A DNA stretch of 64,000 bases from Rhodobacterales bacterium LSUCC0387 (lineage in GTDB: Bacteria; Pseudomonadota; Alphaproteobacteria; Rhodobacterales; Rhodobacteraceae), in the NCBI GenBank assembly GCA_015689775.1, contig WVSR01000001.1, positions 1,515,952 through 1,579,951 of the forward strand, in the 5' to 3' direction. A program made the translations under genes and the position numbers. Of this stretch, positions 24,474 through 34,010 are shown in pieces. How positions within the stretch are numbered: the stretch's first letter is position 1; each line of letters begins with the position of its first letter. The notes under the pieces are model-generated. The model was given only the letters and a program-made list of their open reading frames with translations, was not told the origin of the DNA and ran no database searches.

Positions 24474-24563
24474 TGGCGGACAGACAGGGATTCGAACCCT
24501 GGAGACGGTTTCCCGCCTACACGCGTTCCAGGCGTGCGCCTTCGACCACTCGGCCACCTGTCC
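24474..24563 (-). tRNA. tRNA-Ser(GGA)
   Basis: A 90-base class II tRNA read leftward. Acceptor 5' strand GGACAGG pairs with TCTGTCC, with one G-T pair, then discriminator G and an encoded CCA at 24476-24474. The D-arm is GCCGAGTGGTCGAAGGC. The anticodon stem CACGC/GCGTG encloses CTGGAAC, anticodon GGA. A long variable arm and the T-arm CAGGG-TTCGAAT-CCCTG follow. It is adjacent to an integrase remnant, so it is the probable integration target of a former island. Confidence 0.95.
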
Positions 24564-24649
24564 TTTAAGTGATCTCCTACAGGACATCTATCCCCTTGTG
24601 CAACCCGTGAATTTAAACCCCTGTAGAGAGTTGCTAACGTAGCACAGAT

Positions 24650-25378
24650 TTAAGCAAACCCAATACTAACGCGGCGGTTTTGGCGGCCTTTATTTTCAAT
24701 TTTGAGGACCTCTAATTTGCCAATCTCACCTGTGCGCGCGACATGGGTGCCGCCGCAAGGTTGCAGGTCGATTTGCGCCGCGCCCTCGCCGATTTGCACA
24801 AGACGAATGCGGCCCGCGCCGCGCGGGGGTTTAACCGATAGGGTTTTGACCATCTCAGGCTTTGCGTCCAATTCCGTCTCAGTGATCCAATGCTGTTTTA
24901 CGGGTAGGTTGCGATCCACCAATGCGTTAAGCTGACCTTGCAAGATCATACGCTCGGGCAAACTATCGGGAATGTCGAAATCAAGCCGCCCGCGTTCTGC
25001 GCCAATTGCCCCACCTGTTACGCCAAAGGGCAACACAACTGACAAAAGATGCAATGCGGTGTGCATCCGCATATGGTTAAAGCGTCGCGCCCAATCAAGA
25101 CGCTGCTCAACGACTGTGCCAGATTTAGGCAACGCCACAGGTTCGGCGGGCAATAGCACAACATCCCCACCATCGCCCTTCATCGTGGTGGCAATGGCGA
25201 TGCGCCCGCCCTCGTAATCCAACCAACCACTATCGCCGGGTTGACCGCCCCCTTGGGCATAGAAGATGGTTTGATCTACGATGATCCCGCCTGCGTCTGT
25301 CAGCCCCTTAACTGTGGCGGGCGCAGTTTTGCGATAGGCATCTTCCAGAAATAAAAGCTCACTCATACCAGCACTCAT
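24650..25378 (-). CDS. Alanyl-tRNA editing protein AlaX-like
   Basis: A 242-residue free-standing homologue of the AlaRS editing domain. It shows IFYAQGGGQPGDSGWL near residues 38-53, the metal motif HMRMHTALHLLS (HxxxH) near 97, and CGGTHVARTGEIG near 207, which supplies the further cysteine and histidine zinc ligands. Such proteins hydrolyse Ser- or Gly-tRNA(Ala) in the cytoplasm. Its ATG overlaps the stop codon of the mechanosensitive channel gene by 4 bases (ATGA), so it is translationally coupled and the last gene of the cysK-channel-alaX unit. Confidence 0.9.
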   Translation of the reverse strand: MSAGMSELLFLEDAYRKTAPATVKGLTDAGGIIVDQTIFYAQGGGQPGDSGWLDYEGGRIAIATTMKGDGGDVVLLPAEPVALPKSGTVVEQRLDWARRFNHMRMHTALHLLSVVLPFGVTGGAIGAERGRLDFDIPDSLPERMILQGQLNALVDRNLPVKQHWITETELDAKPEMVKTLSVKPPRGAGRIRLVQIGEGAAQIDLQPCGGTHVARTGEIGKLEVLKIENKGRQNRRVSIGFA

Positions 25379-27705
25379 GACTTAGGGGCGGCCAGCGCCT
25401 CTGGGTTGCGCAGCCACAAATCACGCTGTGCGAATGGGATTTCGACACCTACCTCGCGGAACCTGCGCAGCAGTTCAAGGTTCATCTCAGATTTCACGGA
25501 CAATAGGAAATTTACATCCCGCAGGATCGCGCGAATTTCAAATTCCAACGCATCCGCCCCAAAATTCACCATCAAGATGGTTGGTTTTGGTTTCAGGATC
25601 ACCATCGGATGCGCCTCGGCCACCTCCGTCATGATTTTCATCACAAGCTGTGGATCGCTGTCATAGGCTACACCAACGGGCAAAATCAGGCGGCCCGTGT
25701 CGGAGGAGTGGGTCATATTAGTGACCACCCCCGCAATTAGATCCGCATTCGGTACAATCAAATCGGAACGATCAAAGGTTTCGATGCGGGTCGAGCGCAC
25801 CGAGATCTCGCGCACATAGCCCATCTGACCATTCACTTCGATCCAATCGCCCTCTTTGAACGGGCGTTCGATCAACAGAATGATCCCTGAGACGAAATTG
25901 GACACGATTGTTTGCAGGCCAAAACCAATACCGACTGACAGCGCACCTGCCACAATCGCGAGGGACGAAAGGTCAATCCCTGCCGAGGTGATGGCAAAAA
26001 GCGCAGCCAAGAAAATGCCGACATAGCCGGTTCCCGCCAAAATCGCGCTTTGGCCGCCTTGGTCGATTTGGGTTTTTGGCAGAAGGTTATAGCGCAGGGT
26101 GCTTTGAAGCGCGCGGGTCGCTGTATAGCCAATCGCGAACACAACCGCGAAAATCAGGAAATTGCGCGGCGAAATCGTTACTCCGCCAATTGTGAAGCCC
26201 GAGACAATTTGCGCCCAAACGTCAGATAATTGCGCTGGCCGTACGCCCCAAATCAAAGCAAAAGCGGGTAAAGAGGCCAAGACCAAGATAAACCCGATCA
26301 AAGTCGGAGTAAGTGCCTCGTCCAACCCGTCGTCTCGGCGGGTTAAGGCACCATATACATCGGTCACCACCCGTTGCAAAATGCCTAAAACGGCCAGCAA
26401 AGATAGGCTGAACAACATTGGCAAAAGAAAGAATGATCCTGCCGTGAAATATCCGACCCCCGCCAAAATCGGCCCCAACAGACCAAGCGCCATGACCGCG
26501 AAGGACAGGGCTCCTGTCATACGCAGCATCAAGGGGCGCACGCCATCAATCTGCGCTGAATTTTTAACATGCAAGGCCAAGAGGCGGCCCAACTGCCACA
26601 TCATAAAACCCGTCAAGACCACGATTGGAAAACTGATCACCAGTCGGTCTGCAGAGGTGAAATTCTCGGTTTGCGCAACTTGACCCACCAAAAGCCACAG
26701 ACCTACAATCGCCCCCAATACCCGAGCTAAGCGACGACCTGTTGCGCGTGTCGCCTCGTCCAGGCGCAGAAGGGGGCGGTTGGCCTCATTGAAGGGGAAA
26801 ACGTGCCGCCCAAGCCATATCGCCGCCATAAAGCTAAGCGCCATCGGGGCGGCCATTTGCACCAAAACAGCCGCGCGAAACCCAACCATCCCAGAGACTT
26901 GCAGCGCATAGGCCAAGGCCCATACCCCAAAAACGGGCATGGCATGATGCAAAAGTGACAACCCAAACAGGGCAAGCCGCGCTGAGGGGGTAGGGCTTGA
27001 GCTGTGATGCGTTTGCATCCACCGCCCCACGAACCCCCTGCCACGGGTCAACAGAACAAGCCCCACAATGACAAACATCGCCACAAGCGGCAGGTTCGCC
27101 CCAAGGTCGGATATCTGGGCAGACGCAAGTGAGTAGGAAATGACCTCCTGCCCGACGGCAAAAGCAAAACCAAGCAGCGTCGTAATCGCGCTCGGCCAAT
27201 TGGCCGGGTTAATCGGGGCGGGTTCAAGCTGCAACAAGGCGCCTGCCTGACGGGTGGCGATTTGCGCATCAATCTCGCCAATGAGGCCTTGCGCCTCGCG
27301 ATAGGCCGCCTCTGCGCGCCGCGCAGGAGCTTCGGCATCAGTGAGACGTTGGGTCAAATCTGCACGCTCTGCCGCAATTGCCGCAGGCTGGACATCTCCC
27401 TCGGCAGGTACAGGGCCAAGGGCTGCAATCTGCTCGCGCAATGTTGCGATACGACTGGCATTCATGTCTTGCGCGTCTAAAAACACCTTGCGCCATGTAA
27501 CGATTTCGGCTCGTACCGCCTCGAACATTGAGGTCGAGGCGCGATCTCCATCAATCATCACCTGCGCGCGTGCGCTGAGTTGTGACCATGCGGTATAATC
27601 AGGCGGGTCTTGTGCCAGAACCTCTGCTGTGAGGCTGAGCCATAAAACTGCGAACGCCATCAAAAGACGCGTCAGGACAAAACGGGATCGTTCCATTAAC
27701 ATCAT
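25375..27705 (-). CDS. MscS-type mechanosensitive channel with DUF3772 domain
   Basis: A 776-residue membrane protein. A signal peptide ends near AEVLAQ (residue 31). A periplasmic coiled DUF3772-like region covers residues 35-150, followed by about ten hydrophobic segments. The MscS core near residues 560-740 has ALSVGIGFGLQTIVSNFVSG (pore helix) and IERPFKEGDWIEVNGQMGYVREISVRSTRIETFD (beta domain). It should open under membrane tension to release solutes. The length fits the large MscK/YbiO-like group. Its start overlaps the cysK stop by one base (TAATG). Confidence 0.9.
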   Translation of the reverse strand: MMLMERSRFVLTRLLMAFAVLWLSLTAEVLAQDPPDYTAWSQLSARAQVMIDGDRASTSMFEAVRAEIVTWRKVFLDAQDMNASRIATLREQIAALGPVPAEGDVQPAAIAAERADLTQRLTDAEAPARRAEAAYREAQGLIGEIDAQIATRQAGALLQLEPAPINPANWPSAITTLLGFAFAVGQEVISYSLASAQISDLGANLPLVAMFVIVGLVLLTRGRGFVGRWMQTHHSSSPTPSARLALFGLSLLHHAMPVFGVWALAYALQVSGMVGFRAAVLVQMAAPMALSFMAAIWLGRHVFPFNEANRPLLRLDEATRATGRRLARVLGAIVGLWLLVGQVAQTENFTSADRLVISFPIVVLTGFMMWQLGRLLALHVKNSAQIDGVRPLMLRMTGALSFAVMALGLLGPILAGVGYFTAGSFFLLPMLFSLSLLAVLGILQRVVTDVYGALTRRDDGLDEALTPTLIGFILVLASLPAFALIWGVRPAQLSDVWAQIVSGFTIGGVTISPRNFLIFAVVFAIGYTATRALQSTLRYNLLPKTQIDQGGQSAILAGTGYVGIFLAALFAITSAGIDLSSLAIVAGALSVGIGFGLQTIVSNFVSGIILLIERPFKEGDWIEVNGQMGYVREISVRSTRIETFDRSDLIVPNADLIAGVVTNMTHSSDTGRLILPVGVAYDSDPQLVMKIMTEVAEAHPMVILKPKPTILMVNFGADALEFEIRAILRDVNFLLSVKSEMNLELLRRFREVGVEIPFAQRDLWLRNPEALAAPKS

Positions 27706-28733
27706 TACTCAAATACCACGGGCGAATTCGCCGCACCGCAATCCAGCCATGCGGGCACAGGAAGGCCCTTTTCACGCAAGAATTCAGGGTTGTATAGCTT
27801 AGATTGATAGCGGGTGCCGTAATCGCACAGAATAGTGACGATAGTGTGGCCCCGCCCCATCTCGCGCGCCATCTGAACTGCGCCTGCGATATTCACCCCT
27901 GACGAGCCGCCAAGGCACAAGCCCTCAGTGCTGAGCAGATCAAACACTATGGGCAGCGCCTCTTGATCCGAGATGCGATAGGCGCAATCGGGCGTAAACC
28001 CCTCTAAATTCGCGGTAATGCGCCCCTGCCCGATCCCTTCGGTGATCGAGGATCCTGGCGCATCGAAGGTTCCATTGGTGTAAAAGCTGTAAAGCCCGGC
28101 CCCTTCTGGATCAGCCAGACCGATCCGCACGCCTTTTGGTTGCAGCGCGGTGCCAACTCCCGCCAATGTGCCGCCTGAGCCAACCGAGCAGATGAACCCA
28201 GACACCTTGCCTGCGGTCTGTTCCCAAATCTCTGGTCCCGTTGTTTCAACATGCGCTTGACGATTGGCAGTATTGTCAAACTGATTGGCCCAAATCGCGC
28301 CATTGGGTTCGGATTTTGCAAGTTCAGCCGCCAAACGCCCCGAATATCGCACATAATTGTTGGGATTTTTGTAGGGCGCTGCTGGCACTTGCACCAATTC
28401 GGCGCCGGCCAAATGCAGCATATCTTTCTTTTCTTGGCTTTGTGTTTCAGGGATCACGATCACGGTGCGAAAGCCAAGCGAGGCCCCGACAAGCGCAAGA
28501 CCAATGCCCGTATTGCCTGCCGTGCCCTCAACAATCGTGCCGCCTGGTTTAAGATCACCGCGCGCAATGGCATCGCGGATAATGTAAAGCGCAGCGCGAT
28601 CCTTTACCGACTGACCGGGATTCATGAACTCCGCTTTGCCCAAAATCTCGCAACCTGTCTCATCGCTGACTTTGTTCAGCCGGATCAGGGGCGTATTGCC
28701 AATCGCAGCAGAAAGATTGGAATAAATGGTCAC
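27705..28733 (-). CDS. cysK: Cysteine synthase A
   Basis: A 342-residue PLP enzyme that makes cysteine from O-acetylserine and sulfide. GNTPLIRLN is at residues 12-20, NPGQSVKDRAAL near 38-49 holds the PLP lysine, EGTAGNTGIGLAL near 69 the substrate loop, and GSGGTLAGVG near 190 the phosphate-binding loop. Near the end, GGSSGVNIAGAV is the usual family segment. It heads the unit with the channel and AlaX genes. It is slightly longer than typical CysK (about 310-325), and the sequence resembles the cysK2-like branch of alphaproteobacteria. Confidence 0.9.
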   Translation of the reverse strand: MTIYSNLSAAIGNTPLIRLNKVSDETGCEILGKAEFMNPGQSVKDRAALYIIRDAIARGDLKPGGTIVEGTAGNTGIGLALVGASLGFRTVIVIPETQSQEKKDMLHLAGAELVQVPAAPYKNPNNYVRYSGRLAAELAKSEPNGAIWANQFDNTANRQAHVETTGPEIWEQTAGKVSGFICSVGSGGTLAGVGTALQPKGVRIGLADPEGAGLYSFYTNGTFDAPGSSITEGIGQGRITANLEGFTPDCAYRISDQEALPIVFDLLSTEGLCLGGSSGVNIAGAVQMAREMGRGHTIVTILCDYGTRYQSKLYNPEFLREKGLPVPAWLDCGAANSPVVFE

Positions 28734-28812
28734 AGCGCGCCCCTTTTTGGCAGAATTCTTTGCTTTCTCAAGGGATAGGTGGGATGGGGCGATAACTCAA
28801 GGGGCATTGGCG

Positions 28813-29919
28813 CTATTGTGAGGGCCAGCCCCGCTCGGCACGCATGCGATCAAGCGCCATCAAAGACAGCAAAAGCGGCGCATTGCTCAGGCGCGCCTCC
28901 CGCACCAGGAGAAAGGCTTCGTCAAAGGGCAAGGTAAAGGCGCGAATATCCTCGCCGTCTGCGAAAAGACCATGGGTGCTGTCATGGTCCTGCGCCAAAT
29001 CGGCAATCCCGATATAGGAGACTAGGATTTGCGCAACAGCCCCTTGGCTGGGGTAATAGCGCCCAATGAGATGAAGCGCTTGCAGCGCAACCCCTGCTTC
29101 CTCGCGCGTTTCGCGTTTTGCGGTCTGCGCATAGCTTTCACCCTCGTCACATATGCCTGCCACCGTCTCGAGCAACCACGGGTTTGGATCACCCTGTACC
29201 ACTGCAGCAGGGCGAAATTGTTCGACCAAAAGCACCAAGTCCCGCATTGGATCATAGGGTAGCACGGTCACAGCTTCGCCAAGATCAAGGATTAAACGCC
29301 CCGCATGATCAGACAGGCTACCATCAAACCGTCGATAGGAGGCCGCAATGTCTATTAGATTAAAAAAACCATTATAAACAATATTTTGATGAACGATATT
29401 CATGTAACGATCTTGGGTGTCGCCAGCGGGAGGATGATCGCACGCACGCAGATGCGCCTGCGCCCGTGCGCGAATAATCGGCAGGCGCGCGGCAACGGCC
29501 TTGGCCGTTTCAATGCCAAATGACGACATGATGTCTTGTGCGGCCAAACGCGTTAGCGCACCATGCGCCGCAGCCCAAGTTGAGGGGTCAAATCCTGTAC
29601 CCTTTGAACCAGTCCCACCTTCAGGTGGCAGATAAATCTGCAGCGGCCGCGCATCATGGGATATGATTGTACGTGTATAACCAAACACATACTCATAGAA
29701 ATCAAGCCGTGCGAGCTCGCCCGCATCCAACCCTTGCAGAATTTCTATCTCGCAGTCCGCCCCATCCTCAGGCCAGATCATAGGATAATGCTGTCCCGCA
29801 ACCATCGCCACACGATAGCCAGAAAGACAGGCAGATGGCATCTTGCCCCCTGCCCGTCCTAAAACAATTTTGAGGATATCAGGATCACGCAGCGTGCCGT
29901 AAAGCGCGAGAGCAGTCAT
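28813..29919 (-). CDS. GGCT-like domain fused to NUDIX hydrolase (ADP-ribose pyrophosphatase type)
   Basis: A 368-residue two-domain protein. Residues 1-150 resemble the gamma-glutamylcyclotransferase/AIG2 fold, beginning ALYGTLRDPDILKIVLGR with the YGTL motif. Residues 170-365 form a NUDIX hydrolase with VLLVEQFRPA and the NUDIX box from 258, GICDEGESYAQTAKRETREE, followed by AGV. NUDIX enzymes of this type cleave ADP-ribose or other nucleoside diphosphate sugars. The cyclotransferase-like half may remove or sense a gamma-glutamylamine; its activity is untested. It is 9 bp upstream of nothing on its strand but lies just 8 bp from the end of the CFA synthase gene, so the two may be co-transcribed. 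Confidence 0.85.
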   Translation of the reverse strand: MTALALYGTLRDPDILKIVLGRAGGKMPSACLSGYRVAMVAGQHYPMIWPEDGADCEIEILQGLDAGELARLDFYEYVFGYTRTIISHDARPLQIYLPPEGGTGSKGTGFDPSTWAAAHGALTRLAAQDIMSSFGIETAKAVAARLPIIRARAQAHLRACDHPPAGDTQDRYMNIVHQNIVYNGFFNLIDIAASYRRFDGSLSDHAGRLILDLGEAVTVLPYDPMRDLVLLVEQFRPAAVVQGDPNPWLLETVAGICDEGESYAQTAKRETREEAGVALQALHLIGRYYPSQGAVAQILVSYIGIADLAQDHDSTHGLFADGEDIRAFTLPFDEAFLLVREARLSNAPLLLSLMALDRMRAERGWPSQ

Positions 29920-29927
29920 ACCATCCC

Positions 29928-31154
29928 TCAGCTCGGCTTTCGCACCGTTATTTGGGTCACATCACAATTGCGGAAATGAAAGGTTGCGGCACAAGAGGTC
30001 AGATAGAAATTCCACATCCTGCGGAAGCGATCATCAAACCCAAGGGCGGCCACCTCATCCCAACGTTCGTTAAAGGTGTCATACCAACGCCTCAAGGTCT
30101 GGCTGTAACTTTCGCCAAATTCGATCGACCCCGCCACCTCAAGCCCTGCTTTTTGCAATTCTTCGCGCAAGACAACGGGCGATGGCAGCATACCACCGGG
30201 AAAGATATATTTCTGAATGAAATCGACCGTGTTGCGATAAATCTGCCACCGGCGATGCTGCACAGTGATGATTTGCAATGTGGCCCGCTTGCCAGGTTTC
30301 AGGCGATCTCGCAGCGTTTTGAAATAGACGGGCCAATACTTCTCGCCAACTGCCTCAAACATCTCAATGGAGGCGATCCCATCATAAAGTCCAGTTTCAT
30401 CGCGGTAATCTTGCATCTTGATCTCAACCTGATCGGCGAGACCCGCGCGGGCGATCCGATCAACCGCGTAATCATGCTGCTCGCGCGAAATGGTCAGGCC
30501 CGTGACCTTAAGACCCCGCTCGCGCGCGGCATATTCGGCAAACCCACCCCAGCCGCATCCGATTTCCAAAACATGATCCCCAGGCTGTGCGCCCATTTGA
30601 TCTACCATCGAGGCGTATTTGGCGATCTGTGCGGCCTCAAGGCTTTCTTGGCCTGTTTGGAACAGGGCCGAAGAATAGGTCATCGTGTCATCAAGCCACA
30701 ATTTGTAGAAATCATTGCCCAAATCATAGTGATAGGAGATGTTTTTGCGCGCCTGAGATTTGGAATTGCTTTGCAACCAAAAGCGGAACCGTTCGTAGGC
30801 ACGGGCGATTTTGAGCCCCAAAAAACCATCGTAAATATCATCATTGCCCGCATGAACCAGATCAAGAAAGGCTTGAAGGTCGGGGGTTGACCACCACCCA
30901 TCCAAATAGGCCTCGCAAAAGCCAAGATCCCCTTCGCGGATCAGGCGCGCAAATACATCCACATTGTGAATATGAATTTTGGCAACGGGCCCCTGTCCAG
31001 CACCTTCCGCGCGGAAGGTGCGACCATCGGGCAGAGCCAAGTCCAAACGGCCATTTTTCATGTCGACAGATTTGGCAAAAACCGCCTCAAAATAGCGCGG
31101 TAGGTTCGTTTCACCTTTGGTGGTTGTTTTTATTGTCATCATTCCCCCTGACAT
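29928..31154 (-). CDS. cfa: Cyclopropane-fatty-acyl-phospholipid synthase family methyltransferase
   Basis: A 408-residue S-adenosylmethionine-dependent enzyme. A N-terminal lipid-binding domain (about 1-130) precedes a methyltransferase core with VLEIGCGWGGFAEYAA near 205 and GLTISREQHDYA near 230. IASIEMFEAVGEKYWP near 270 contains the conserved glutamate. These enzymes add a methylene to unsaturated acyl chains of membrane phospholipids. Several in-frame ATGs occur within the first six codons; the first is kept. It ends 8 bp before the NUDIX gene on the same strand. Confidence 0.88.
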   Translation of the reverse strand: MSGGMMTIKTTTKGETNLPRYFEAVFAKSVDMKNGRLDLALPDGRTFRAEGAGQGPVAKIHIHNVDVFARLIREGDLGFCEAYLDGWWSTPDLQAFLDLVHAGNDDIYDGFLGLKIARAYERFRFWLQSNSKSQARKNISYHYDLGNDFYKLWLDDTMTYSSALFQTGQESLEAAQIAKYASMVDQMGAQPGDHVLEIGCGWGGFAEYAARERGLKVTGLTISREQHDYAVDRIARAGLADQVEIKMQDYRDETGLYDGIASIEMFEAVGEKYWPVYFKTLRDRLKPGKRATLQIITVQHRRWQIYRNTVDFIQKYIFPGGMLPSPVVLREELQKAGLEVAGSIEFGESYSQTLRRWYDTFNERWDEVAALGFDDRFRRMWNFYLTSCAATFHFRNCDVTQITVRKPS

Positions 31155-31217
31155 TGTCTGCCAGTTTCGCCTTAAACCTGTGTAGGCTCAAGCGAATTCA
31201 TCTCATCTTAGCATGTG

Positions 31218-32633
31218 TTAAGAATTTCGCTCGCCATATGCGGCAAGTGCCCGCGCGCGCCCCTCGGCAAGATCTACAATGGGGCGGGTCGGATAGCTCA
31301 TTTTGGGCTGCAAATCCCACGACCGCGGTGCAGCTTCGAAGAAATCAAGCGCGGTTTGCGGTGCGGGGTTGGACAGTTCGGCAATCCAGCGCACCCGATA
31401 CCGCCCGTGCTTGTCGAATTTTTCGCCTTGGGTTTCGGGATTAAAGATGCGGAAATAAGGTGCCGCATCAGGGCCAGATCCTGCAACCCATTGCCATCCC
31501 ATCGCATTTGCGGCGGGATCCCAATCAATCAGGCAATCGGCAAACCAGTCCAGCCCGATCTTCCAGTGGCACATCATGTGTTTGGTCAGATAGGATCCCA
31601 CCAACATCCGCGCGCGGTTGTGCATGCGCCCCGTCACATAGAGTTCGCGCATCGCAGCATCGATCACCTGAATTCCCGTCCGCCCCTGTTTCCAAGTCAT
31701 AACGTGCGGGGTGTTAGGGTCAGTGGCCCATGGAAAACTGTCCCATTCTGGGCGCCAATTCTCAGTCGCAATCTGGGGCGAGTGATAAAGAAGATGATAG
31801 GCAAATTCGCGCCAGACCAATTCTTTGACAAAATGCTCTGCCCCCACCTCACCATGGCGGTGCGCCTCCCATCCCATGTGCCAAATCTCGCGCGGGCTGA
31901 TTTCGCCAAGCGAGAGATGTTCGGACAGGGTCGAACAGGCGTCTTGATCAAGAAAATCGCGCTCGTCTTTGTATGAACCAACCTTGTGCTCTAGAAATTG
32001 CGCAAGACGGATTTGAGCGGCCTCAGCCCCGATTTGCGCATAGCGCGCCAGAACTGCCGCGCCGCGGCGCATCTGCGGCGCCAGGTTCAGATCATCTGCC
32101 GATAGGCTGTCAAGCGCGAGATCCACCCCGCGCAAGGTCGGCACAGGCAAGGGGCGCGCCACATCACGTCCCATCACCGCGCGCCAATACGGGGTATAGA
32201 CCCGATAAAACCCGCCCTGTCCTGTCTGAACCTCCCATGGCTCGAACAGGAGATGGCCATTATGGCTTTGCGCTACAATGCCTTGATCGCGCAACGCGGT
32301 CTTGATGGCGCTGTCCCGCGCGCGGGAATCGGGATCATAGAGCCTGTTCCAATGCACTGCCTTGGCACCTGTCATGGTCAAAATATCGGCTAAGACAGCT
32401 TCAGCCGCCCCTTTGCGGATTATCAGATCAAGACCGTGCGCGCGATAAGCGCCGGCCAAGGCGCGCAATCCCATTTCATACCGCCAACGGGGGGCCGCGC
32501 CCATCTGTTCAATGCTGTCATCTAAAATCACAACGGGGATCACAGGCCCCATAGTGGTGGCTGCCGAAAGCGCGGGGTTATCGCTGAGGCGCAAATCACG
32601 GCGGATCCAATATAGCACAGGCGCGTCTGTCAT
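31218..32633 (-). CDS. phr: Deoxyribodipyrimidine photolyase (class I CPD)
   Basis: A 471-residue flavoprotein that repairs cyclobutane pyrimidine dimers with blue light. The antenna-domain start LYWIRRDLRLSDNPAL is at residue 7. FAD-domain signatures include DQDACSTLSEHLSLGEISPREIW near 225, ELVWREFAYHLLYHSP near 270, and the run of tryptophans near DWDPAANAMGWQWVAGSGPDAAPYFRIFNP at 370-400. The length is standard. It lies 63 bp upstream of the CFA synthase gene on the same strand. Confidence 0.93.
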   Translation of the reverse strand: MTDAPVLYWIRRDLRLSDNPALSAATTMGPVIPVVILDDSIEQMGAAPRWRYEMGLRALAGAYRAHGLDLIIRKGAAEAVLADILTMTGAKAVHWNRLYDPDSRARDSAIKTALRDQGIVAQSHNGHLLFEPWEVQTGQGGFYRVYTPYWRAVMGRDVARPLPVPTLRGVDLALDSLSADDLNLAPQMRRGAAVLARYAQIGAEAAQIRLAQFLEHKVGSYKDERDFLDQDACSTLSEHLSLGEISPREIWHMGWEAHRHGEVGAEHFVKELVWREFAYHLLYHSPQIATENWRPEWDSFPWATDPNTPHVMTWKQGRTGIQVIDAAMRELYVTGRMHNRARMLVGSYLTKHMMCHWKIGLDWFADCLIDWDPAANAMGWQWVAGSGPDAAPYFRIFNPETQGEKFDKHGRYRVRWIAELSNPAPQTALDFFEAAPRSWDLQPKMSYPTRPIVDLAEGRARALAAYGERNS

Positions 32634-32915
32634 GGCCCCTCTTTTTTATCTTTGGCCTCTGGCCTAATCGGCCTTGGCACTTCCTGTTTTGGGGCGGCGC
32701 CACGATGGTCAACCCGCTCTGTTGAAATCAACCTAGTACGGCATCTAGCGGGTCAAGGTATGGGAAGTAAAATCTTGGCTCACAAACTGCTTAATACTTT
32801 TGCACTTGCCCCATCCTAGATCGCGAATTTTGCGAATCCTCTTGCGCGATGGTTTGCTTCATCCTAGCGTCCGTTGCAATTTTTCTCTCAACTTAAAGGA
32901 TTGGGATTGCTGCTC

Positions 32916-33959
32916 ATGACCAAGAAAATGCTCTCTAGCACTGTAGCACTGATGGCGATGTCTACCGTGGCCTTCGCCCAAGATAGCGAATTGACAGTGT
33001 TCGATTATTCGGGCTTTGAAGAGCCTGGCTACCACCAACCCTATATCGATCAACATGGCGCAAGCCCAAGCTTTGTGTTCTTCGGGGATGAGGATGAAGC
33101 GTTTCAGCGTCTGGTCTCTGGGTTCAAATCCGATGTGACCCATATCTGCGCAGGCTCCGTGCCGCGCTGGCAAGAGTCGGGGATCATCGAACCATGGGAT
33201 CAGAACCGCATCGCGGCCTTTGACAATCTTGATTCCAGTCTCGTGGGCCAAGATGTGCTTGCGGGCACGTCCGAATTGTTCTTCTTGCCCACCGATTACG
33301 GTACAACCGCAATAACGTACAATAACGAGGAAGTGACCGCCGAACAGGTAGCCTCCTTGCAGGTCTTCACAGACCCTGCCTTTGCGGGTCGTTTGGCGAT
33401 TCCTGACAATGTCGATGATGCCTACGCGCTAGCCTATCTCGCCACAGGCGTGACCGATTGGTCAAAAGCGACAGATGGCGAGTTCGAGGCCGCCACCGAA
33501 TGGCTGCGCGGTATTCACGAAAACCTGCGCACCTATTGGACAGACCCCGCAGAATTGGGTCAGCTGATGGCATCGGGCGAAGTTTTAGTGGCTTGGGCAT
33601 GGAATGAGGTGCCTGTGGCATTGGCCGATGAAGGCTTCCCAGTTGGGTTTGAGCGTAACACGGTCGAGGGCACATCGGTATGGCTCTGCGGCTATGTGAA
33701 CATGGTTGATGCACCAGGGTCAGAGGATAAGGCCTATGACTTTGTCAACGCGATGCAGTCCGAGGTTTCGGCCCAGCCCCTGCTTGATGGCGGCTTTGGC
33801 ACCGCCAATAGCGCAGCCCTTGCATCGCTTGGCGCAGCAACGCTCGAGGCCAATGGTCTGGGCGAAGTGACCGTGCCCGTTCTGGCACAGCTGCCCATCA
33901 GCAACGACCGCCGCGAAGCACAAGCCGAGGCCTTTGTGCGGATAAAAGCAGGCTTCTGA
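32916..33959 (+). CDS. potD: Polyamine (spermidine/putrescine) ABC transporter substrate-binding protein
   Basis: A 347-residue periplasmic binding protein. A signal peptide MTKKMLSSTVALMAMSTVAFAQ opens it (ATG 32916), then ELTVFDYSGFEEPGYHQPY, FLPTDYGTTAITYN near 130, LVAWAWNEVPVALADEGFPV near 225 and LCGYVNMVDAPG near 260, the PotD/PotF pattern. It is followed by a strong terminator, so it is a single-gene transcript. No transport genes adjoin it; the likely partner ATPase and permeases are at 40938-43719, 7 kb away. About 280 bases upstream carry no gene and presumably its promoter. Confidence 0.85.
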   Translation: MTKKMLSSTVALMAMSTVAFAQDSELTVFDYSGFEEPGYHQPYIDQHGASPSFVFFGDEDEAFQRLVSGFKSDVTHICAGSVPRWQESGIIEPWDQNRIAAFDNLDSSLVGQDVLAGTSELFFLPTDYGTTAITYNNEEVTAEQVASLQVFTDPAFAGRLAIPDNVDDAYALAYLATGVTDWSKATDGEFEAATEWLRGIHENLRTYWTDPAELGQLMASGEVLVAWAWNEVPVALADEGFPVGFERNTVEGTSVWLCGYVNMVDAPGSEDKAYDFVNAMQSEVSAQPLLDGGFGTANSAALASLGAATLEANGLGEVTVPVLAQLPISNDRREAQAEAFVRIKAGF

Positions 33960-33982
33960 TTGGGTTCGGAAGGTAAAAAGAG

Positions 33983-34010
33983 ACGAGCGCCCAAAAGGGC
34001 GCTCGTTTTG
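33983..34010 (+). terminator. Rho-independent terminator
   Basis: A perfect 10-bp stem ACGAGCGCCC/GGGCGCTCGT with an AAAA loop followed by TTTTG. It lies 24 bases after the polyamine-binding protein stop codon and insulates the tmRNA gene that follows. Confidence 0.92.

Noticed and set aside
22100..24474. A duplicate of the tRNA-Ser 3' end as an attachment site
   Set aside because: No copy longer than a few bases was found by eye on either strand between 20.6 and 24.5 kb.
29952..30890. A rightward frame of 312 codons
   Set aside because: Antisense to the CFA synthase, which has a full methyltransferase motif set.
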